64,000 nt of DNA from Fragilariopsis cylindrus CCMP1102. Its lineage: Eukaryota > Bacillariophyta > Bacillariophyceae > Bacillariales > Bacillariaceae. Shown here piece after piece: positions 56,551 to 64,000 of the stretch. The DNA is taken from positions 62,001 through 126,000 of the forward strand of contig FMBT01000310.1 of assembly GCA_900095095.1 (NCBI GenBank), in the 5' to 3' direction. The stretch's first letter is position 1; every line of letters starts with the position of its first letter. A program made the position numbers and the translations under genes. Under the pieces are notes generated by a model, which worked only from the letters and a program-made list of their open reading frames with translations, had not been told where the DNA came from and did no database searches.

Positions 56551-57509
56551 CGTTGATATTTGTATAGAGAATAATTAATTAATCGACCAATTTCTTTCAA
56601 TCGGAACAAGCACACCGAAGAATAGATATAGATTGTGATGATATTGAATACAAGTATGGTTTATATGGTACAGTATGGTAGATATTTGATTTTGCTCTTT
56701 CGATTTGTGTTGTCAGTTGCCAACAATCAATTTTTTGGTTTTGAATACCGTACACGGTACAGTATCTCCTACCGGTACATGTACGTCATATGGAAATTAT
56801 GGCGCGCCACATTCGAAAATGATTCGTGACTGAAGTGAAATGCTACGCCGAAAATGTTGATGTGTCTGAGCAATATAAGAGCAACAGTTCTTAAGTTAGG
56901 TTGGAGAAATAATGAAGTGTCAGCAGCCAGACCTATTTGTTGTGAACGTGGTGTTGGAATCAACAATCATTAATTTCCTCTACAGTAGCTAGCTATTCTA
57001 GTTAGCTAAGCTAAAGCACATGATATTGTACTGAATTTATTAATGCTTGAAAGCCCATCCCCCCCCCCCCCCCCCCACCTCCTGAACAATGGATGAGAGT
57101 GAAGAATCTGAATAATTGTTATTGCTTGTTCCACATCCACATCCACATCCACATCAACACATGCAGCACAAATGTGGTGGGTATTTCTTGTGATCTGAGA
57201 CTATCTTGTATACTGATGAACATCGACTTAGAAAACCAATCATGGGGTTCTGACTTATAATAATAATTAATTACTGACAGTTATTGATAAATAATAAAAC
57301 AATTCTATGTTGTAATTAAAATCTACGGTCAATTGGTATAATCATCCTACCTACAATGTTCAATATCTTCAGGTAGTGCCAGCTTGATTATACTATTGTC
57401 TATTTTAATATTCTATCTAACTTATCTTGTTTACGACCTTTAGATCACATAATGTAAGATAATATGATGATGTATACTACTATAATTGCGCACACATAAT
57501 ATGATCTAA
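56551..57509. other. Intergenic with an 18-base C tract
   Basis: About 1 kb. Contains an uninterrupted run of 18 C at 57059-57076 and a CCACAT hexamer tandem at 57130-57154. No coding frame is convincing. Confidence 0.5.
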
Positions 57510-57977
57510 TCACCACCACTGCTTTCTTTGTTGATTTTGTTTCGTGTCACGCAAGCAGAGTGCCAAATCCATGGCAATTTGTCGACATTCTTTTCGTAAT
57601 TTTGTATCATTCGAAACAATTTCATGTGCCTCTTTATGATGTATTGCAACATGTTCTCCATGTTCCAATTCTTTATTCACATATGCGAATGATTCAGCCC
57701 AGGAAGCACAGATAGCTTTACTATAATTATGATTAGAATTTTTATTCTCGTAGTCCATAGTATTATTAATATTATGATTATCATCAATATTATTATCATC
57801 GTTTTGTTGTTGTTGTTGTTGACCGTAGTATTCGATGGCTTGTCGTGGACAACGTTGCATTGAGATACATCTTTTTTCTGTTAATTCTTCGTGCAGACAT
57901 TCTTCTCCCCGATTCCCGTATACGTCATGACAACGAGAACGTCGTACTGAATATTGTTCGCAATCATCATCTGGCAT
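57510..57977 (-). CDS. CX9C (CHCH-like) protein, probably mitochondrial intermembrane space
   Basis: 155 residues, one exon. Three CX9C pairs can be counted: C-EQYSVRRSR-C at the start, C-LHEELTEKR-C next, and C-RQIAMDLAL-C near the end, plus further cysteines. CX9C helices are the targets of the MIA40 import pathway, so an intermembrane-space location is likely. A Gln run and an Asn/Asp-rich insert (residues about 53-85) separate the first two pairs from the last. The exact family (COX assembly, NDUF-type or other) is unclear. Confidence 0.6.
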   Translation of the reverse strand: MPDDDCEQYSVRRSRCHDVYGNRGEECLHEELTEKRCISMQRCPRQAIEYYGQQQQQQNDDNNIDDNHNINNTMDYENKNSNHNYSKAICASWAESFAYVNKELEHGEHVAIHHKEAHEIVSNDTKLRKECRQIAMDLALCLRDTKQNQQRKQWW

Positions 57978-59686
57978 GATGACGACGACGATGACAAGTA
58001 CCGGTTGGTGTTGTTGTTGTTGTTGTTGTTGTTTTAAACCGCTTGAGGATTATTAAATTCAACACAATAAGCAGGTCGAAAATCCACTTCTATTATTGAA
58101 TATGTCTACCGATCATTGTCATTCCGTTTTTAGATCTTTCCACAAACAAGACAAGTTAAGTCGTCGTCGTCGTCGTCTCTCTCTCTCTCTAATCTAATAC
58201 TGTAATAGCAGTTTGTAACAGTGATATGCTTATGATGTTTTCGTCGTGGTACCAGGTACCCCTGCCAGGTATGTTAATACCTTGCCTGTTTTACGCCGCG
58301 CGCCAGTACCAAGAAAGTACCATGCGCTAGTGCCGAGGGCGAAGCACGAGGAACTACGTGTCATGGTACTTTCTGGGTACTGGCATTAAAACTGAAGCCG
58401 AAGGCTGAAGTTTTATAAGGAAAAACTGAAGCCGTCTCTTAGGCTGAAGTTTTCCGTAACAAGCGGCATAAATTGGGAAGGTATGAGCGTACCCGTCTTG
58501 TTACGGTGTTCGCAGCAAGGTACAAATACTAGTGCGATTGTGATTTTGCTAGCTACTTGATTTTACTTATTTACAACTAATGTGATGTTATTGTTAGGCG
58601 ATGCACTGATTCTATTTGATTTTACTTATTAATAATACTGTTATTGTTATTCTAGTGCTTATTTTATGAGACGTTTGATCTAATTTTATTTTAGTAGCTC
58701 GTCCGACAGATAGGTGCGTCGAATATTGAATTCACGACACGACAAAAATTTAAAAAAAATCCACCTTCTTAGTACTAATACACAATATTTCGTTATCTTG
58801 TATGTGTAGATGTTTAAGTATACGACCTTAGCTATCTGTAGATGTTCTCATTATTAAAATCCCTCTATTAATAAAGAAGATCTGACGAGGCGGGTGTTGC
58901 CGTAGAGGTGCTTAAAAGAGAAAAGAAATTTCGTTGTTGTCGATACTTTTTAATTTTTTTAATTTTTGAATTAATTTTTTAAATTTCCTTATGTAGAGCC
59001 CATTTTTATACACAGTACCATGAAAGTACCAAGGCGTGTTTTTAGTACCAAGGCGAGTGTGCTTCAACGCGTATTATCGTGTAAGAGAAAGTACCAATGC
59101 GTGTTTTTAGTACCAACGAGTGAGCTTCAACGCGTATTATCGCGCAGTACCATGAAAGTACCTAGAATCACTCGCGCTAGTATGGTACCGCGCTAAAAAC
59201 GCGTAACAAGACGGGTACTAAAGGGAAAGAGCCTCTTCGCGCCGCGCACGCGGGTGAAGAGAGAGAGAAATGATACTTAATGTTACTTATGGTCCATCAT
59301 TTGACATCGAAGAAATTCGGTCATCAAAAATTTAAAAATACTAGGAGTTTTAAGGCGCAGACCTCGTGTGTTGTTCGCGTACCTGGTAGTATTGGTAGAA
59401 ATTGTACATACAGTACGGTTTATTTACGTACAAAAAATAAGGCAGAAGAAGCACAAAACACGACAGAACATTATTTATTTTTCATTTGGCTCTTTCTTCT
59501 CAAAAGAAGGACTGCATGTACAGTAGTAAACTGAAAACGCTGTGACTAACCTCATTAATCATATACACAGTACTATACATCATATTTTTTCTTCACTTCT
59601 TCGGGTGGTCTTATTATAATAAACCGAGAAAACAACAATACAAAATCTGCACACAACACAACACAACACACACATAAACCATCACA
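57978..59686. other. Intergenic, repeat and hairpin rich
   Basis: Contains TTG repeats just after the CX9C start, CGT and CT repeats near 58160-58190, and the structured block listed separately at 58302-59220. The 84-residue frame at 59280-59534 is not supported. Confidence 0.45.
58302..59220. repeat. Hairpin-rich noncoding repeat block with GTACC motifs
   Basis: Several inverted repeats sit together. Arms at 58302-58324 and 58362-58384 match over 23 bp with one mismatch (GCCAGTACCAAGAAAG... against its complement). Two short stems, AAAACTgaAGCC/GGCTgaAGTTTT, follow at 58388-58414 and 58423-58454. CCGTAACAAG (58454) and CTTGTTACGG (58496) flank a 32-nt loop, and GTACCCGTCTTGTTACG is answered by its complement at 59202-59218. 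Direct copies of about 55 bp at 59022-59079 and 59088-59142 share CTTCAACGCGTATTATCG. Base composition of these parts is far more GC-rich than the surroundings. Probably a non-autonomous mobile element or nested set; no coding potential. Confidence 0.6.
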
Positions 59687-61850
59687 ATGATGTCTTCATT
59701 TCGATCAGCTTTAATCCCTTTCTTGTTCTCTGTGCGGTACAAGCAGCGACACCTGACAATGTTTCAAGTCGTCTAATGATTCATGTGAGTTTCTTAAAAT
59801 GGCCCTGGCTGGGTCGTGCCAACACAGAAAAAAGAATTTGCTATCTTATTTATTGAACGATATATATATATATATATATTGTCTTTAATTTGTATAAACA
59901 AAATGTTGATTCTCTTTCCTACTAACCGACTCCTGAGGCTAATACGATGAAAGAATATAAAAGGCATTATAACAATACGGACATTATCAGTCCTGTTTTT
60001 CTATTGATGTTGCTTCATTCTCGTGTCGGTCGTTTCGCTGATGCACCTCTTCTTCTGTCTCCGTCGATTCAATATTAATTATGTCTGTTACACATTTTGA
60101 ACTCAATTCAATTCCAATTCAATTCAATTCAATTCAATCTTCGCACTAACAACTATTCATTTAAATTGCTTCCTCTTCTCTTTTCCGCCTTTTCAATATT
60201 ATTTTTATTAAATTATATAGATCCCACACAGTCTTTTCAAGGAGGAAGGATACGATCATCGAGAGGCTCTATTTGGTATCCCACCCTATGGTGGTTCGAT
60301 TGCACAAAATGTGTATTATGCGGATGATGATTTGTGTGATCCGAATGTGGACACGACGAAAGGCTATCCCCGACGTGAAAAGGATGACAAGACAGGTAAA
60401 ATGCCGGCATGGGAAAGTCCCTACATCCTGATGGTCAATCGTGGTGAATGTACTTTTGTCAAAAAGGTGAGGAGTTGAGTTATGCTCTATGCTATATAAT
60501 CATGAAATCATCAAACGAGTTTATTCTATTCTATTCTGTTTTATTTCTACGATGTTGTTGTTTGTATTATTTTTTTTATTTTTGACTAACGCAATTTCTA
60601 TTATTTATTAATTAATTAATTACTATTTCACCACATTTTTCAAGGTACGCAACGCCCAGCGTTCGGGAGCAGCCGGTGTCATCATCGCTGACAACACTTG
60701 CCTTTGTTCGGACGTTGAATGTATCGAAGCGGCTGATAATCCTACCTGTGAAACTTCAGAACCTATTATGGCAGATGATGGTAGTGGTTCGGATATTTCA
60801 ATTCCATCCTTTCTCATGTTTAAACACGATGCCGATAAAGTAAAGGAAAGACTCATGGACGATCAACCTGTTCAACTTGAAATGTCCTGGTCCTTACCAA
60901 ATCCCGATGATCGAGTGGAGTATGATTTATGGAGTACTCCCACCGACGTCGTTAGTAAACAATTCCTCACTGAATTCAAACCCATTTCGAAGGCATTGGG
61001 AGATCGAGCATATTTCACACCCCACATGTACATCTACGACGGAGTCAAAACGCATTGTCAGGGAAATGATGGTGAAAACTTTTGTTACAATTTATGTACA
61101 ATAACGGACGGTACTGTGCCACCGACCCAGACAACGACCTCGATCAGGGTATTTCGGGAGCTGATGTCGTCAAGGAATCCTTACGTCGGTTATGTATCTG
61201 GAAACATTATGGTGAATCAGACGGGGTTGGAGAAACATGGTGGAATTATGTGGAAGAATTCATGGCACGATGCAATACCGCTGATTACTTCATGAATGAA
61301 GACTGTGTCAAGGATTGTTACAAACACGCCAAGGTAGATGGGGAAAAAGTCGACCGATGCATGAGTGATAGTGGGGGATTGACCAGAGATGCACCCAATG
61401 CATTTTTAGATTCGGAAATTCTTGCGCAATCGGAACGTGGCGTCGTTGTTTACCGACAGCGTTTGTCAATACCGCCGCGATGCGTGGACAACTCAGTTCG
61501 ACCAGTGTCTTTAGCGCTATCTGTTCTGGATTTTCCGATGGAACACGACCTGTCATATGTGATCAGTGTTCTGGATGTTCCGATACTGTTACATGCGTAT
61601 CGAAGGGTGGAAGATGTCCAGCTGGATCGTCATCGTCCGGACAAGTTTCTTCGAACACATTCGGATTTACAATCTTCTTCATGGCATTTGCTTTGCAGGA
61701 GTTGGATATTGGCATTACAATAAGACTCGTGATGATATGAGAGAACAAGTTCGAGGAATTTTAGCCGAATACATGCCATTGGAAGATAATGATGGTGGCG
61801 GTGGTGGGTGGCGGAGGCAATCCTATGGAATTCGCAATGAGAGGAGGTAA
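59687..61850 (+). CDS. Vacuolar sorting receptor (BP80/VSR type), copy 2
   Basis: Homologue of copy 1 in the same orientation, 6 kb away. Exons are 59687-59784, 60221-60466 and 60645-61850, with canonical sites (TTCAT|GTGAGT, AAAAAG|GTGAGG). The first intron position is shared with copy 1; the second intron, inside the PA domain after GECTFVKK, is absent from copy 1. Recognisable parts are HREALFGIPPYGGSI, VRNAQRSGAAGVIIAD, ADDGSGSDISIPSFLM, GRYCATDPDNDLDQG, CVKDC, a C-terminal membrane helix and the tail AEYMPLED. Four frame steps, one in exon 1 and three in exon 3 (near 61090, 61458 and 61697), each look like a single missing base. The gene is either functional with assembly errors or a recent decaying duplicate. 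Confidence 0.8.
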
Positions 61851-62397
61851 CGCTCCTCTTTTACATAATAAAAAGGAGTCGATCGAACGAGACAGAGAAA
61901 AAAAGGACAACAGCGATCTACGATCCTCTCTTTGCCTTTTGTGCCAATTAGTATTCTTAACCTATAATATTTTAAGTATAGTATATATTTTTTCAATAAA
62001 GGAGTTGTAATTTATTTTTAGATTATAGAGTATCAGTCATTCAATATGAAGATGAGATATATATATCGTAGCACGATTTCAAGCAATGTTTATTTTGCTA
62101 TTCGTGCGACGGACGGATGTGCAAAATATGGCCGGTATATTATATATATATATCTTGTGAAAAAATCTTTTTACGTCGCGTCGATCTATGTTATCATTTT
62201 TTGTTAAAATCGAACAACCATGTACAAAAATTAAGCACAATTGAAGAGATAAACAACGTATTGGTAGATAGAGAGAAATAGAGTATGATCCCCATACAAA
62301 GAAGACCAATCTTTTTGCTCTTGCTTGTTTGTTTCTGGTAGAATTATCCTATTACAGAGTCATTATTTCATTTCCTCGACCAGTATCTTCCCTAACG
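61851..62397. other. Intergenic, AT-rich
   Basis: Between VSR copy 2 and the FAD oxidoreductase, same strand. TA runs at about 62056-62066 and 62140-62152. No gene seen. Confidence 0.5.
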
Positions 62398-64000
62398 ATG
62401 AAAGCCGTTAGTGATGGCGGCAGCAGCAGCAGCAGCGATGGTGGTAAATTCAACGTGTTGTGGTAGCTGGTGCGGGTGTCATTGGTATTTCTACTGCATA
62501 CTATCTTGCCAAAGATTTTGGTGTTGCAACAACGTTGATTGATCCGACGGGCACAATTGCTCCAGCTGCATCGGGAAAAGCTGGAGGATTTTTAGCGAAA
62601 GATTGGAACGATCATTCGCCAGCTATTGGACCATTAACTCGACGTTCTTTTGAATTGCATCAGGAGATCGCAGATAAATTAGGTGCCGACAACATACAAT
62701 ATCGACGACTGACATGTGCTGCAATCCCAGTTGGAGACAACACAAAAAATCGACGCCCTCCCAGTGGACGTAAATTGGAGGGCATCGAATGGGCAAATGG
62801 TGGCAACACATTAGGAAATTCACAACAATTGGGTGATGAATCGACTATCGCTCAGGTCCACCAAAGAAATTATGTGAGGCAATGTGGGAAGAAATCAAAT
62901 TGTTGACACCGGATAGTACCTAGTGCATGGAAAAGTAGTTTCTGCTGTGTACGGAGGGGAGGTGGTCGTGGGGGCACAGCTGGAAGATGGGAGAATAATC
63001 GAAGGGATGCACTACTATACGCATGTGGACCCTGGACGGCAAACAATATGTACGGAACTAAATATCATTCTCTAGTTGTACCGACCACAGAAAAATTGAA
63101 CCAATGTGTATTCTTTTCTGGTCTAGGAGATCCTGAAGTGTACGTCCGTGGTGATTCTACCGCCTATTGTACAGGCTTTCCAGATCCACCTATAAAAGTT
63201 ACCGAGTCACCCGGCGAGGAAGAAGTTCGACAAGAAGCCATCGATAGGATTCAATCATCAGTAGAAATGGCATCGTCATATTCTGATGATATAATGGTAA
63301 AACAAACCATCTGATATTTCCTCCTTCCGACGGGTGACGACAACCAAAAACGCCGATGACGATAATGCTGAACAAGCATGTTACCTTCCAAGTACCGCTG
63401 ATGGAATACCGATGATGGGTAGACTGAAAGAAAAGAACCGACCGCAAACTTTCGTCTCTGCTGGACATACTTGCTGGGGAATTTTGCTTGGTCCAGCTTC
63501 TGGCGAGGCTATGGCCCACGAGATAGTTACTGGTCAATCCCCACATATAGATCTGAGTTTCTTTGCACCAGAACGATTCGGTGGTCCATTTCAACTCGTT
63601 CCGTCGACTACCCCAAAGACGACGATGAAGAGCTCATCATCCTCCACAAATTGGACACCATTAGGAGTAAATACGTTTCCAAACGTTATATCTTTGGAGG
63701 ATGGATGTAGATTCGCCAAGGACGAACAATATCTCGAAGCAGTGTTGGATCTATGGAAACAAGAAGAAGGGGAAATTCAGAAAGACAAATCACCGTCACC
63801 ATTAGTAGAAACTTCGCCTTGGATCTATCACGACGACGATCAGAGTCCTCTATACGGCCACATCGTTCGACCAATTATAGATAATGGCAATGACGACGAC
63901 GACGACAATAGTAACGCTCTTCGTCCCGGAATTCTCTTGTTTCATACTGCGGCAGGACCACAGGATGTATTTCTATTTCAAAAGGCAGCTCAATTAGCGT
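62398..64000 (+). CDS. FAD-dependent oxidoreductase (DAO family) reading into a dienelactone hydrolase domain; runs off the window
   Basis: The first part is a D-amino-acid/glycine-oxidase type flavoprotein. The Rossmann dinucleotide site is RVVVAGAGVIGISTAYYLA, then SGKAGGFLA, ACGPWT and the C-terminal FAD site FVSAGHTCWGILLGPASGEAMAHEIVTG. From about 63380 to the window end one frame is fully open: it completes the flavoprotein (SFFAPERFGG) and continues through a linker into GHIVRP and RPGILLFHTAAGPQDVF, the start of a dienelactone-hydrolase-type alpha/beta hydrolase. Thus the two domains seem to be one polypeptide. Upstream, at least five frame steps occur, near 62452, 62862, 62923, 63013 and 63308, nearly all consistent with one missing base. 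The chosen ATG (62398) precedes a poly-Ser run. Confidence 0.7.

Noticed and set aside
59280-59534. 84-residue frame beside the hairpin cluster
   Set aside because: Lacks homology and lies in repeat-derived sequence.
466-64000. Genome-wide programmed frameshifting (as in Euplotes) to explain the frame breaks
   Set aside because: The break sites share no common motif or stop codon context, and many fall in homopolymers, which fits sequence error better.

Overview
This is a eukaryotic nuclear window, most likely from a diatom or a close photosynthetic stramenopile. Several proteins open with an ER signal peptide ending at a phenylalanine (CLGF, TMAF, TIAF, VSAF, TSAF), the bipartite plastid address of algae with a secondary red plastid. 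Genes are dense on both strands, introns are few and short with GT-AG ends, proteins carry Asn/Ser/Gln/Asp microsatellite runs, and intergenic DNA is AT-rich. A selenoprotein T gene with an in-frame UGA and a plant-type vacuolar sorting receptor tail (YMPL) also fit an alga.

Layout. 0.5-7 kb: ferredoxin-thioredoxin reductase catalytic chain, plastid-type adenylate kinase, a membrane-anchored deaminase and an EXS-domain membrane protein. 8-19 kb: a Nup155/Nup170 nucleoporin, a small mitochondrial complex I-like protein, a COA3-like membrane protein and selenoprotein T with a candidate SECIS. 19-26 kb: a foldback MITE, a periplasmic-binding-protein-like surface protein, a class II CPD photolyase with a SAP tail, and ketopantoate hydroxymethyltransferase. 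26-33.6 kb: eIF5A and DPH3 as a divergent pair, a plastid DEAD-box helicase and an RBBP4/MSI1 WD40 protein. 34-43 kb: an aldo-keto reductase, an unrecognised basic protein, SPO11, a membrane-tethered S33 peptidase and a PDZ/NPF endocytic-adaptor-like protein. 44-53 kb: a badly interrupted XRCC2-like RAD51 paralogue, a gene-poor 1.7 kb stretch and a giant coiled-coil protein. 53-64 kb: two vacuolar sorting receptor genes either side of a DUF1517 gene, a CX9C protein and a hairpin-rich repeat, then an FAD oxidoreductase reading into a dienelactone-hydrolase domain at the window edge.

Genes group by theme, not by operon: plastid (FtrB, adenylate kinase, helicase, photolyase, DUF1517), DNA repair and recombination (photolyase, SPO11, XRCC2-like), translation-factor modification (eIF5A, DPH3) and endomembrane sorting (two VSRs, PDZ/NPF adaptor, EXS protein, SelT). 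Many genes start head to head across 300-800 bp.

The most important property of this sequence is that at least a dozen clearly conserved genes, some essential, are interrupted by frame breaks that each look like one missing base. Only PanB goes the other way, with one extra A. I read these mainly as residual assembly indels and give most interrupted genes as single loci. No tRNA, rRNA, CRISPR, retroelement or autonomous transposon was recognised.
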